This document shows positions 31,657 to 40,519 of a DNA stretch of 64,000 bases, one piece after another. Source of the stretch: Falsochrobactrum shanghaiense (lineage in GTDB: Bacteria; Pseudomonadota; Alphaproteobacteria; Rhizobiales; Rhizobiaceae). Position 1 is the stretch's first letter; each line of letters starts with the position of its first letter. The notes below the pieces were generated by a model. The model searched no databases, had not been told where the DNA came from, and saw only the letters and a program-made list of their open reading frames with translations. The translations under genes were made by a program, and so were the position numbers. Where the stretch lies: assembly GCF_003149535.1 (NCBI RefSeq), contig NZ_QGDB01000005.1, positions 62,001 through 126,000 of the forward strand, written 5' to 3'.

Positions 31657-32119
31657 AAAGCGCGTCGTCTCCAACAGGTTGAAAGCGATCAGCAGAACGC
31701 GGACCGCAGAGAAATTGCTGCTGGTTATTTAGGGCAAATGCTGCACGGAAGCAAACATCATCACGCAGGACAAAAGGAAGAGCAGCCTGCAAAAGAAAGA
31801 CAAGACGCTCACATTGGATCGATCCATAAATTATGAAACCGGGCGCGGATATTTCCGTCACCCGGTTTCCCCTCTGGCCACTATCCGCGAGAGTGTCCTC
31901 TCTCTCATCGGATAGCCTGCAAACCATCGCATGAACCTGAAATCCCGCCGCTTCGTTGCGCCTTCAAAACCCCGTTCATATCCCCCGATATGCATAGAGT
32001 TGCGCAGGATTTCCCTATTTTCAAGCAGAATTTGCCTGAAATTTGTCATTGCATAAAATTAGCTCACTAAAACTTGAATTGCCTTTCAAAACGGCGATTC
32101 AAAAACAGGATTTGACTAA
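31657..32119. other. 460-base divergent intergenic region
   Basis: Separates the divergent ettA and hydrolase genes. No convincing coding sequence, palindrome or known motif. It becomes AT-rich near 32050-32110, as expected for the hydrolase promoter. Confidence 0.4.
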
Positions 32120-33091
32120 ATGATTGGCATAAATTCTGATGCCGCCATGTCATTCGAAACCATCCAGAAACTATCCCTCGCAGATGCAATGAACCTGCCC
32201 TTCCGGCAATCATTGGCTGATACGGACAAGGCCGTGGTGCAAATCTGCCATGGTCTGGCCGAGCATTCCGCCCGCTATGTGCGCTTTGCACAGGCCCTGA
32301 ACCGGGCTGGTTTTCATGTCTATGCATCCGATCATCGCGGCCACGGCGCCAATATCGGCGTGCAGGCGCCTAAGGGAGTGTTTGCACTGCGCAACGGCCA
32401 TGCGCTCGTCATCAGCGATGTTCTGGCCCTCAACCGGCATATCCGGCATAGCCACCCCGGCTTGCCGGTGATTTTATTCGGTCATTCCATGGGAGGGCTG
32501 ATTGCACTCAATTATGTGCAGGCTCATGGCCAAACGATCGACGGCGTCGCAATCTGGAATGCCAATCTTGGCAGTCCCGCAGCAAACAATGCGGCACTTG
32601 CCCTGCTCTATGCAGAACGGATGCTCAAGGGATCGGATGTGCCGAGCACCATTCTGCCCCGGCTCACTTTTCGCGCATGGGGCAATGCGATCGCCGGCAA
32701 TCGCACTCCTTTCGACTGGCTCTCGCATGAAACCTGCGAGGTGGATGCATATATTGCGGATCCTTTATGCGGCTTCGATCCCAGTGTGGCGCTTTGGATC
32801 GACATTTTTCACCTGATGAAGAATGCAACATCCGATTCCGCGTTTGCGCCTATCCGCAGGGACTTGCCTTTCAATCTGGTCGGTGGAGCAGAAGACCCCG
32901 CGACGAATAATGGCGCTGCAGTCCGCAAGCTGGAAAACAAGATGCGGCAGATGGGCTTTGGCAATCTGCACTGCACGATCTATGCAAGAATGCGGCATGA
33001 AAGCCTGAATGAAACAGATCAGCAAGAAGTAACACAGAATTTTCTCAATTGGCTCGATGAGGTGCTTCCGTCTTCTCCCATCTCCGGCTAA
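32120..33091 (+). CDS. Alpha/beta hydrolase, monoacylglycerol lipase-like
   Basis: 323 residues. Serine hydrolase fold: oxyanion-region HGLAEHSARY, the HRGHG motif (SDHRGHGAN), nucleophile elbow GHSMGGLIAL, Asp in GGAEDPATNN, and a terminal His in RMRHESLNE. HGxxEHSxRY and DxRGHG are typical of the YTPase/monoacylglycerol lipase (Hydrolase_4) family. No signal peptide. The physiological ester is unknown. Confidence 0.88.
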   Translation: MIGINSDAAMSFETIQKLSLADAMNLPFRQSLADTDKAVVQICHGLAEHSARYVRFAQALNRAGFHVYASDHRGHGANIGVQAPKGVFALRNGHALVISDVLALNRHIRHSHPGLPVILFGHSMGGLIALNYVQAHGQTIDGVAIWNANLGSPAANNAALALLYAERMLKGSDVPSTILPRLTFRAWGNAIAGNRTPFDWLSHETCEVDAYIADPLCGFDPSVALWIDIFHLMKNATSDSAFAPIRRDLPFNLVGGAEDPATNNGAAVRKLENKMRQMGFGNLHCTIYARMRHESLNETDQQEVTQNFLNWLDEVLPSSPISG

Positions 33092-33252
33092 AAGCGGCAG
33101 TAAAAGCTTGTCAGGTTCGTATTTGCAAATTCCGTCCGATCTTGGCTTTGTAATATAATAAGTGCTATGGACCCCGCCTTGCGCCTGACGGGACCATCGG
33201 CCCTGCCTGTTCAGTGATTTCGATAAAGCGCAAGGTATGAAGGAAGCTCCGC

Positions 33253-33984
33253 TTGGAAACACCAACGATTTCTGTAGTCATCCCCTGCCGCAACGAAGCC
33301 GACAATCTCGCTTTTCTTCTCGATGAAGTCGACGAGGCAATGCAGGGCCGTGAATATGAAGTCATCGTCGTGGACGATGGCTCGACAGATTCCACCGGCG
33401 ACGTGCTCGCGGGCCGCATTCATCTGGGCAAGCCCTTGCGCCATATCCGCCATGACCGCTCATCGGGACAGAGCGCTGCGTTGCGTTCAGGTGTTTTTGC
33501 AGCGCGCGGGCGGGTCATCGCGACATTGGATGGGGACGGCCAGAACAATCCAGCCTATCTGCCCGTGCTTGTCGATGCTCTCACCAATGCAGGCCCGGCT
33601 TTCGGCATCGCGGCAGGCCAGCGCCTCAAGCGCACCGATACGAAATTGAAGCAGCTTTCCTCGCGCCTGGCCAATAATTTGCGTGGCGCAATTCTCAAGG
33701 ATAAAACCCGCGACTCCGGCTGCGGACTGAAAGCCGTCCACACCGATCTGTTTCGCCAGTTGCCGTTCTTTGATGGCTGGCATCGCTACCTGCCTTCACT
33801 GACCATCCGCGAAGGCTATGATGTCATCCATGTGGACGTCGTCGACCGCGAACGCCGCCACGGAAAATCCAATTATGGCATCCTCGATCGCGGGCTGCGC
33901 GGCATTCTCGATCTTTACGGGGTGTGGTGGCTGCGCAAGCGCCGCAAGGTCGTGCCGCGCGTGACGGAGATTACTCATGACTGA
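33253..33984 (+). CDS. Family 2 glycosyltransferase, polyprenyl-phosphate sugar synthase (RgtE/ArnC/DPM1-like)
   Basis: 243 residues from a TTG start with AAGGA upstream. GT-A fold: ISVVIPCRNEADNL, VIVVDDGSTDST, ATLDGDGQNNPAY (metal-binding DxD region), GQRLKRTDTKLKQLSSRLANNLR and DSGCGLKAVHTDLF. No C-terminal membrane helices. It overlaps a LAB_N protein gene by eight bases. That pairing matches rhizobial RgtE-RgtF, which make dodecaprenyl-phosphate galacturonic acid for LPS; sugar specificity cannot be read from sequence. A TATAAT lies at 33154-33159. Confidence 0.85.
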   Translation: METPTISVVIPCRNEADNLAFLLDEVDEAMQGREYEVIVVDDGSTDSTGDVLAGRIHLGKPLRHIRHDRSSGQSAALRSGVFAARGRVIATLDGDGQNNPAYLPVLVDALTNAGPAFGIAAGQRLKRTDTKLKQLSSRLANNLRGAILKDKTRDSGCGLKAVHTDLFRQLPFFDGWHRYLPSLTIREGYDVIHVDVVDRERRHGKSNYGILDRGLRGILDLYGVWWLRKRRKVVPRVTEITHD

Positions 33985-34306
33985 TATATTCGCCAGCCTG
34001 TCACAATGGCTGCATGAAGTCTTTGTCGCCCAATGGGACGGGTGGATCATATTGGGTTTCATCGCCCAAGGCTGTTTCACCATGCGCTTTGTCGTACAAT
34101 GGCTGGCATCGGAAAAAGCAAAGCGCAGCGTCATGCCGGTCGCCTTCTGGTTTTTCTCGATTGGCGGCGGTTTTCTGCTGCTGCTTTATGCGATTCAGCG
34201 CAAGGATCCGGTCTTCATTGCCGGGCAAGGTCTGGGACTGTTCGTCTATATCCGCAATCTATGGCTGATCGCCAATGAAAGGAAACGACTGGCTGCGGAG
34301 AAGTAA
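33977..34306 (+). CDS. LAB_N (lipid-A-disaccharide synthase N-terminal-like) membrane protein, RgtF-like
   Basis: 109 residues with three hydrophobic segments (WIILGFIAQGCFTMRFVVQWL, PVAFWFFSIGGGFLLLLYAI, DPVFIAGQGLGLFVYIRNLWLI) and the LAB_N signature RFVVQWLASEKAKRSVMPVAFW. Overlaps the glycosyltransferase gene, so one transcript. Rhizobial RgtF, a small membrane partner of RgtE, is the closest functional model. The third gene often found with this pair, an ArnT/GT83-type transferase, is missing here. Confidence 0.85.
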   Translation: MTDIFASLSQWLHEVFVAQWDGWIILGFIAQGCFTMRFVVQWLASEKAKRSVMPVAFWFFSIGGGFLLLLYAIQRKDPVFIAGQGLGLFVYIRNLWLIANERKRLAAEK

Positions 34307-34318
34307 TCCGTTACTGGC

Positions 34319-35629
34319 TCAGGAACTGAATAATCGTCCTACCGAACGATAATCGAGGCCGGTTCCCGCAATATCTTCAGGCTTGTAGACATTGCGCAGA
34401 TCGATCAGCACATTGCCGTCCATAGCTTCCGCAATACGCTTGAGATTGAGTGCGCGATAGGCATTCCATTCCGTCAGAAGCGCCACCACCCCTGCACCCT
34501 CTGCCGCTTCATAGGCCGAGTTGCACCAGATCACATCGGGCAGGACCGCCCTTGCCCCTTCCATGGCCTCCGGATCATGGGCGCGCACTAAAATTCCCGC
34601 CTTCTGGATAGCGGCTATAATGTCGAGCGAGGGGGATTCGCGAATATCATCCGTATTGGGTTTGAAGGCCACTCCAAGAACCGCCACGCTATCTGCGCCG
34701 CATTCTCGCGCGGCACTAACGATGCGTCTGGCCATCGACTGCTTGCGCGCCTCATTGACCGCAATCACTTCCTCGATCAACGACTGCGGTGCATCATATT
34801 TCTTGCCAGTCGCAGCAAATGCGCGTGTATCCTTGGGAAAGCAGGAGCCGCCAAAGCCGGGGCCAGCATGAAGGAATTTCGAGCCGATACGATTATCCAT
34901 GCCGATGGCGCGCGCGACTTCCTGCACATTGCCGCCGGTCTTTTCGCAAAGATCGGCGACCTGATTGATGAAAGTCACCTTCATGGCCAGAAATGCATTG
35001 GCGGCATATTTGATGATTTCGGCATTTTCCAGCGAGGTAACCACCATCGGCGTCTCACGCAGGTAAAGCGGGCGATAGAGCCGCTGCATGGCGGCCTTGC
35101 CGCGCTCGTCCTCTACGCCGACCACGACGCGATCAGGCCGCATGAAATCCTCGATCGCCGAGCCTTCGCGCAGGAATTCGGGATTGGACACCATCGAAAA
35201 TTCCACATCCGGCCGGGCTGCGGCAATGCAGTCGCGAATGCGTGCATTGGTGCCGACGACGACGGTGGACTTGATGACGACCACCGCTCCCGGCTTCATT
35301 GCGGCAGCAATTTCATCGGCGGCCGCTTCGATATATTGCAGATCCGCCTCGCCATCACCGCGCCGCGAAGGCGTTCCCACGGCAATGAAGATCACATCCG
35401 CATCGGCCACACTCGTTGCCAGTTCCGTGCTGAAGTCAAGCCGCCCGTCCCGAATATTGCGCGCCATCAATTCGTCCAGGCCGGGCTCGAAAATCGTGAC
35501 CTTGCCCGCCCGCAGCCGTTCGATGATCGATGGATTATTATCGACACAGGTGACGTGAAAACCGAATTCGGCAAAACAGACACCTGAGACCAGCCCAACA
35601 TAACCGGTTCCGATCATCGCCAGCTTCAT
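34319..35629 (-). CDS. ugd: UDP-glucose 6-dehydrogenase
   Basis: NAD-dependent double oxidation of UDP-glucose to UDP-glucuronate. 436 residues: Rossmann motif MIGTGYVGLVSGVCFAEFG, VGTPSRRGDGEADL, the sugar-binding ENAEIIKYAANAFLAMKVTFINQ, catalytic cysteine in GPGFGGSCFPKDTRA, and VLGVAFKPNTDDIRESPSL. Convergent with the GT2/LAB_N pair; its product (or UDP-GalA after epimerisation) is the likely sugar for that pair. Confidence 0.96.
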   Translation of the reverse strand: MKLAMIGTGYVGLVSGVCFAEFGFHVTCVDNNPSIIERLRAGKVTIFEPGLDELMARNIRDGRLDFSTELATSVADADVIFIAVGTPSRRGDGEADLQYIEAAADEIAAAMKPGAVVVIKSTVVVGTNARIRDCIAAARPDVEFSMVSNPEFLREGSAIEDFMRPDRVVVGVEDERGKAAMQRLYRPLYLRETPMVVTSLENAEIIKYAANAFLAMKVTFINQVADLCEKTGGNVQEVARAIGMDNRIGSKFLHAGPGFGGSCFPKDTRAFAATGKKYDAPQSLIEEVIAVNEARKQSMARRIVSAARECGADSVAVLGVAFKPNTDDIRESPSLDIIAAIQKAGILVRAHDPEAMEGARAVLPDVIWCNSAYEAAEGAGVVALLTEWNAYRALNLKRIAEAMDGNVLIDLRNVYKPEDIAGTGLDYRSVGRLFSS

Positions 35630-35670
35630 ACATTCATTCCTTCATTGTCATGCCGTCGCATCTGCTACGG

Positions 35671-36363
35671 CTATTTCTCCAGCCAGCTGTCATAGTCCGA
35701 TACCAGCAGATGCAGCGGCTGCTCATTTTCTTCCACATCGGAAAAACGACCGATAGGCTCGCGGAATATATTATCGGTGAGATCGTCATTGACCGTTGAA
35801 ACCTCGCCGATCAGCACGTCACCCCCCTCGCCCCAGAAAGCGTGCCAGTTGCCCGGCAACAAGGTGACGCTTTCGCCGGGCTGCAATTTCAGATGCGCTC
35901 CGGCTTTCTGTGTGAGGAACCGCCCATCGCAGGCAACGGTAACGTCGCTTTCCTCATCAACACTGCCGTCGGGAAGCGAGTTAAACAATTCAAGAACCAG
36001 TGTCGCCCCGCCGCGATTGATGATGTCCTCCGCCTTCACCACATGCCGATGCATGGGCGAGAGCTGATTCTGCCGCGAAATCATGATCTTTTCGGCATAA
36101 AGCATGCCGGTGCCACGCTTGAGATCGTCCGCGTTGCCATTGCGCACGGTGAACAGAAACAGCCCCAGATCGGCAAACCTGCCCTGACCGTAATCAGTAA
36201 TATCCCAGCCAAGGCGCGCCGCGCGAATGGCTTTGGCGTCGCTTGAAGTGCGCTGCCTGAGTTCCTCCGGCGACCAATAGGCGAAGGGGGGCAGGACATA
36301 GCCGAACGAGCGGATGAAAGCGTCGCTTTCGCGGATAATTTCATTGATCTCGGAACGTTTCAT
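35671..36363 (-). CDS. D-lyxose/D-mannose-family ketol-isomerase (cupin)
   Basis: 230 residues from MKRSEINEIIRESDAFIRSFGY; a longer frame to 36468 looks like read-through of the leader. The N-terminal helical part LPPFAYWSPEEL and the cupin motif LSPMHRHVVKAEDIINRGG (metal ligands His, His, Glu) with LLPGNWHAFWGEGGDVLIGEVSTVND match D-lyxose isomerases. Sugar specificity cannot be fixed. Divergent from the betaine oxygenase genes. Confidence 0.85.
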   Translation of the reverse strand: MKRSEINEIIRESDAFIRSFGYVLPPFAYWSPEELRQRTSSDAKAIRAARLGWDITDYGQGRFADLGLFLFTVRNGNADDLKRGTGMLYAEKIMISRQNQLSPMHRHVVKAEDIINRGGATLVLELFNSLPDGSVDEESDVTVACDGRFLTQKAGAHLKLQPGESVTLLPGNWHAFWGEGGDVLIGEVSTVNDDLTDNIFREPIGRFSDVEENEQPLHLLVSDYDSWLEK

Positions 36364-36748
36364 GACCACCGGCCCTCCCATGCAGCAAAGCAATTTGTCT
36401 CCGACCGTGTCGTAACCGTCTTTCAGGCTGCTTGGCAATCCCGCAAATATTGCCACGCACGATCGCAAAGCATCACCTGCCCTTCAGCCGCGACATTCTG
36501 GCGTGTCGTCTTTACGCGAAAACCATGTCGCATCCCAATGCGCGTTTAGAACATTTCGATGATTGAATCATGACAACGAAGGTGGTTCCCAATCAAAAGA
36601 CGACAAGCACGGCTCATTGAGATATTGGAACAAACGGCCCTTTCGGAAGATAGAAGAAGCAGTCAATCATGCATGGGTCGCAAAAAGAACAGCAGTTGGT
36701 GCGATCCCTGCAATGGGGCCCATAAAACGGGCCAAAGGGTTTGTGGCT
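36364..36748. other. 385-base divergent intergenic region
   Basis: Between the sugar isomerase and the Rieske oxygenase. The frame of the oxygenase stays open upstream to 36563, but the added sequence is basic and low in family character, so I read it as non-coding. No palindrome stands out. Confidence 0.35.
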
Positions 36749-37996
36749 ATGGACGCTCGCAACGAAATGCTGGACCTTTTAACCAGGCGTGACCCGAATT
36801 TCAGCCTGGAGCAGAAATTTTATACCGATCCGGATTATTTCAAACTGGATCTGGAGAACATCTTCTATCGCGACTGGCTGTTCGTGGGCCATGACTGCGA
36901 ACTGCCGAAGACCGGCTCCTACATGACCGTGCAGATCGGCGCTTATCCGGTGATGATCGTGCGCGATACCCAAGGCGACATCCGCGCCTTCCATAATTCC
37001 TGCCGTCATCGCGGCTCACGCATCTGCGCGGCAGAAAAAGGCACGGCGGCCAAGCTCGTCTGCCCCTATCATCAGTGGACTTACGATCTGGATGGAAGGC
37101 TGCTTTTCGCCCGTCAGGTCGGCCCTGACTTCAAGCCCGCCGAATATGGCCTGAAGCCGGTCCATTGCGAAAGCGTTGCCGGTTACATTTACATTTGCCT
37201 TGCAAATGAAGCGCCCGATTTCAGGGCTTTCCGCGCCACTATCGAACCCTATCTCGCGCCGCACAATATCCGGGACGCGAAAGTCGCCTTTGAAAGCACC
37301 ATTGTCGAAAAGGGCAACTGGAAGCTCGTCTGGGAAAACAACCGCGAATGCTATCATTGCGCCGCCAACCATCCCGAGCTTTGCCGCACCTATCCCGAGG
37401 CTCCGACGGCTACCGGCGTGCAAGGCATGCTGGATGACCCTGAAATCAACGCGCTCTGGAAAAACAGCGAAGCTATCGGCCTGCCAGCCCGGTTCCATAT
37501 TTCCGACGATGGCCGCTATCGCATTGCGCGTATCCCGCTGCTTCGCGATGCCGTCAGCTATACGATGTCCGGCAAGCCGGCAGTCAAGAAGCCGCTGAGC
37601 GAGCGCGTCGCAGGCGACACGAATATCGGCGCCATGCTGCTATTCAATTATCCGACCACCTGGAACCATTTGATGGCCGACCATGCCATTTCCTTCCGCG
37701 TATTGCCGCTGGGTCCGAACGAAACGCAAGTCACCACCAAATGGCTCGTAAACAAGGATGCAGTGGAAGGTGTGGATTACGATCTGGAAGAATTGACCCA
37801 TGTCTGGATCCAGACAAATGCTCAGGACCGCCAGATCGTTGAAGAAAACGCCGTTGGCATTCATTCGCCCGCCTATCAGCCCGGCCCCTATTCCGTGGAG
37901 CATGAAGGCGGCGTAATGCAATTTCTGGAATGGTACAGCAACACCATCACCCCGCGCCTGCGTGAAGAACCTGCGAAACTTCGTCACGCTGCCTGA
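36749..37996 (+). CDS. gbcA: Rieske non-haem iron oxygenase, glycine betaine monooxygenase-like (GbcA)
   Basis: 415 residues from MDARNEMLDLL, with AAAGGG as ribosome binding site. Rieske [2Fe-2S] ligands in CRHRGSRIC and CPYHQWTYDLDGRL; mononuclear iron ligands in NNRECYHCAANHPEL plus a later Asp. The N terminus FYTDPDYFKLDLENIFYRDWLFVGH is the GbcA/stachydrine-demethylase pattern. With the reductase downstream it would N-demethylate glycine betaine to dimethylglycine plus formaldehyde. Related quaternary-amine substrates remain possible. Confidence 0.88.
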   Translation: MDARNEMLDLLTRRDPNFSLEQKFYTDPDYFKLDLENIFYRDWLFVGHDCELPKTGSYMTVQIGAYPVMIVRDTQGDIRAFHNSCRHRGSRICAAEKGTAAKLVCPYHQWTYDLDGRLLFARQVGPDFKPAEYGLKPVHCESVAGYIYICLANEAPDFRAFRATIEPYLAPHNIRDAKVAFESTIVEKGNWKLVWENNRECYHCAANHPELCRTYPEAPTATGVQGMLDDPEINALWKNSEAIGLPARFHISDDGRYRIARIPLLRDAVSYTMSGKPAVKKPLSERVAGDTNIGAMLLFNYPTTWNHLMADHAISFRVLPLGPNETQVTTKWLVNKDAVEGVDYDLEELTHVWIQTNAQDRQIVEENAVGIHSPAYQPGPYSVEHEGGVMQFLEWYSNTITPRLREEPAKLRHAA

Positions 37997-38058
37997 GTTG
38001 AAGGCGCAAGATAACTTGCGCCTTTGTAGATATTGCATTTTCAGGAAGTGAGAAGGCC

Positions 38059-39186
38059 ATGCAGCCTCTGAAATATCTGGACGAGATGCTGCCGTGGAAC
38101 GACAGGTTGCAGATGCTCCAATGCATCTCGGCCATCGAAGAAGCGCCAGACGTGATGACCTTCTCCTTCAGGGCGACGGACGATAACTGGTTCCGCTATG
38201 CGCCGGGCCAGTTTATCACACTCGAACTGCCTATCGAGCGCAGCGACGGGCTTGGGCCGGTTCTGCGCACCTATACGCTTTCATCCACTCCTTCGCGGCC
38301 ATATCATATCTCGGTCACGGTCAAGGCGCAGAAGGAGAGTATCGGCACCCGCTGGATGCTGGATAATCTGCGACCGCCCATGACGATCAAGGCCTACGGG
38401 CCAAATGGCGATTTTTCGCTCGCCAACCATCCGGGCAGAAAATATCTGTTTATCTCCGCAGGCTCGGGCATTACGCCAATGGTGTCGATGACCCGCTGGC
38501 TGTTTGATTGCGCCCCTGAAAGCGATGTGGCCTTCATCAACTGCGCGCGGACGCCCGACGACATAATCTTTCGCAAGGAACTGGAACTGTTGTCGGGCCG
38601 CATGGAAGCCATGCGCCTTGCCTTCATTGTCGAGCAGTCCTCCGCCCGCCATGTCTGGCCGGGCCTGCATGGGCGCATCGACCGTGCAAGGCTTGAGCTT
38701 CTTGCCCCCGACTTCATGGACCGGAAAGTCTTTTGCTGCGGCCCCGAACCTTTCATGAATGGCGTGCGCGGATTTCTGGAGCAGTCCGGCTTCGACATGG
38801 CCAATTACCATCAGGAGAGCTTCCAGCCGGCAAGCGAGATTTCAGCCGTGCCGCTGCCGGGGACGCTGGCTGCCGCAATCGATACGCTCGTCCCTGCCAC
38901 GGCACCGACCGCACCTGCGCTCGCAACCGCAACCGTCGTCTTCAGCCAGTCCGCCATCGAAGTCGAATGTACCGAAAACGATACGATCCTTCTTGCTGCC
39001 CGCAATGGCGGTTTGAAAATCCCCAGCGCCTGCGAATTCGGCATTTGCGGCACCTGCAAGGTGAAATGCATCGGCGGGGAGACCGAAATGAACCATAATG
39101 GCGGGATTCGCGATGATGAAATCGCCGAAGGCTATATTCTGGCCTGTTGCAGCCGACCGCGCGGCCGGGTGGAGATAGACGCCTGA
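38059..39186 (+). CDS. gbcB: Ferredoxin-NAD(P)H reductase component of the betaine oxygenase (GbcB-like)
   Basis: 375 residues: FAD-binding domain (RTYTLSSTPSRPYHISVTVK), NAD-binding domain (LFISAGSGITPMVSMTRWL, VFCCGPEPFMNGVRGFL), an Ala/Pro/Thr linker near residues 275-295, and a C-terminal plant-type [2Fe-2S] domain with CEFGICGTCKVKC and a later Cys. It passes electrons to the Rieske partner 62 bases upstream, same strand. The hybrid layout is that of GbcB. Confidence 0.9.
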   Translation: MQPLKYLDEMLPWNDRLQMLQCISAIEEAPDVMTFSFRATDDNWFRYAPGQFITLELPIERSDGLGPVLRTYTLSSTPSRPYHISVTVKAQKESIGTRWMLDNLRPPMTIKAYGPNGDFSLANHPGRKYLFISAGSGITPMVSMTRWLFDCAPESDVAFINCARTPDDIIFRKELELLSGRMEAMRLAFIVEQSSARHVWPGLHGRIDRARLELLAPDFMDRKVFCCGPEPFMNGVRGFLEQSGFDMANYHQESFQPASEISAVPLPGTLAAAIDTLVPATAPTAPALATATVVFSQSAIEVECTENDTILLAARNGGLKIPSACEFGICGTCKVKCIGGETEMNHNGGIRDDEIAEGYILACCSRPRGRVEIDA

Positions 39187-39251
39187 CGGCTTGACCTCAG
39201 ACGAAAGATGGCGTCGGATAATGCGACACAGAATTATTTAGGGTTGGCATT

Positions 39252-39881
39252 ATGATCGGGCACGCGCTTCTCGCTGTTGATATTCAAAATGATTTCTGCC
39301 CCGGCGGTGCGCTGGGGGTCGAGCGCGGCGATGAGATTCTGCCAGCCGTCAACCGGCTGATTGAAGAGAGCGAGCATGTCATTCTGACTCAGGACTGGCA
39401 CCCTGCCGGACATTCGAGTTTCGCGTCCAGCCATCCGGGCAAGAACCCTTTCGATACGGTTCAGATGGCTTATGGACCCCAAACCTTGTGGCCGGATCAT
39501 TGCGTACAGGGAACGGAAGGGGCGGATTTTCATCCTGATCTGCGCTGGACTCGCGCGCAGCTTGTCATTCGCAAAGGCTTTCGCCTTGGCGTCGACAGCT
39601 ATTCGGCATTCTTTGAAAATGATCACCAGACACCGACCGGCCTTGCCGGCTATCTGCGTGACCGCAATATCGGCTCACTGACGCTGGTTGGTCTCGCTAC
39701 CGATTTCTGCGTCGCCTATTCGGCGCTGGATGCTATCGCACACGGCTTTCAGGTGCGGGTACGACTGGACGCCTGCCGCGGCATAGACCTCAATGGCTCC
39801 ATATCTGCAATGCTGGAAAAACTGAGGCAGGCAGGTGTCGAACTGATCGATGAACCTGCCTCAGCTTCCTATCTCTCGTAG
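39252..39881 (+). CDS. pncA: Nicotinamidase PncA
   Basis: Hydrolyses nicotinamide to nicotinate for NAD salvage (and pyrazinamide). 209 residues, isochorismatase-like fold. Catalytic Asp in ALLAVDIQNDFCPGGAL, metal ligands in TQDWHPAGHSSF, Lys in LVIRKGFRLGVDSYSAF, nucleophilic Cys in LVGLATDFCVAYSALDA. Complete and typical. Confidence 0.95.
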   Translation: MIGHALLAVDIQNDFCPGGALGVERGDEILPAVNRLIEESEHVILTQDWHPAGHSSFASSHPGKNPFDTVQMAYGPQTLWPDHCVQGTEGADFHPDLRWTRAQLVIRKGFRLGVDSYSAFFENDHQTPTGLAGYLRDRNIGSLTLVGLATDFCVAYSALDAIAHGFQVRVRLDACRGIDLNGSISAMLEKLRQAGVELIDEPASASYLS

Positions 39882-40379
39882 TCAGCGGTCGATTTCACCG
39901 TCCGGCATCACCACATAGATGAGCACGGCGATCATGGTAATGAAAAAGCGAAATGCCGATTCGATACCGTTCCATGTCGATGACATCCACATGCCGAACC
40001 ATTCGCCCCCGACCGACATGAAGCCGACCTGCCAGATCAAAAAGCCCAGCGACAGGCCTAGAATGGCCCAGTTCTTTGAGCGGTTGAATGCGGCTGCATT
40101 GCCGCTGATGTGACGCAGCATCGCCACAGCGCCGATCCAGCACAGGATTGCGGTCAGTGTTTCCATTGCGATGATGAATATATAGGCGGCATTGTGCAGG
40201 AAGTTGCTGTCGATAGCGCGGTATTTGATCGTCGCGTCAGGAAAGATCGTATCCATCATCAACACATGCTGCACGAATGCAAAATTGCTGCCGTAATCGG
40301 TGATATTGCCAAATGAAACCAATGTCGCAAAAAACGCGATCGCGGCAACAAAGGCAGTCTTGCTCAAGCGTATAACCAT
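39882..40379 (-). CDS. DUF2165-like small integral membrane protein
   Basis: 165 residues from MVIRLSKTAFVAAIAFF, about four membrane segments, with NITDYGSNFAFVQHVLMMDTIFPD and WFGMWMSSTWNGIESAFRFF, the DUF2165 pattern. The longer frame to 40493 runs through the terminator of the next gene and is rejected. Function unknown. Convergent with pncA, with adjacent stop codons. Confidence 0.8.
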   Translation of the reverse strand: MVIRLSKTAFVAAIAFFATLVSFGNITDYGSNFAFVQHVLMMDTIFPDATIKYRAIDSNFLHNAAYIFIIAMETLTAILCWIGAVAMLRHISGNAAAFNRSKNWAILGLSLGFLIWQVGFMSVGGEWFGMWMSSTWNGIESAFRFFITMIAVLIYVVMPDGEIDR

Positions 40380-40458
40380 TGTGGTTTTCCCTCTCCACAG
40401 CGCATCAGGAGTTGCATTACAGCCAGCTTGCACAAGAACTCTTTCAATTTGGTCAAAA

Positions 40459-40491
40459 AACAACAAGAGCGGCACCAGGCCGCTCTTGTTC
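40459..40491 (-). terminator. Rho-independent terminator after the DUF475 gene
   Basis: AACAAGAGCGGC / GCCGCTCTTGTT with a five-base loop; on the minus strand TTTTTT follows. Located 28 bases downstream of the stop of the TerC-like gene. Confidence 0.85.
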
Positions 40492-40519
40492 ATGCGTAAT
40501 ACTGCTGTCGACAGGGCTT

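Noticed and set aside
36563-36748. 62-residue N-terminal extension of the GbcA-like oxygenase
   Set aside because: Basic, without homology to the family; the ATG at 36749 has a ribosome binding site and matches the family start.
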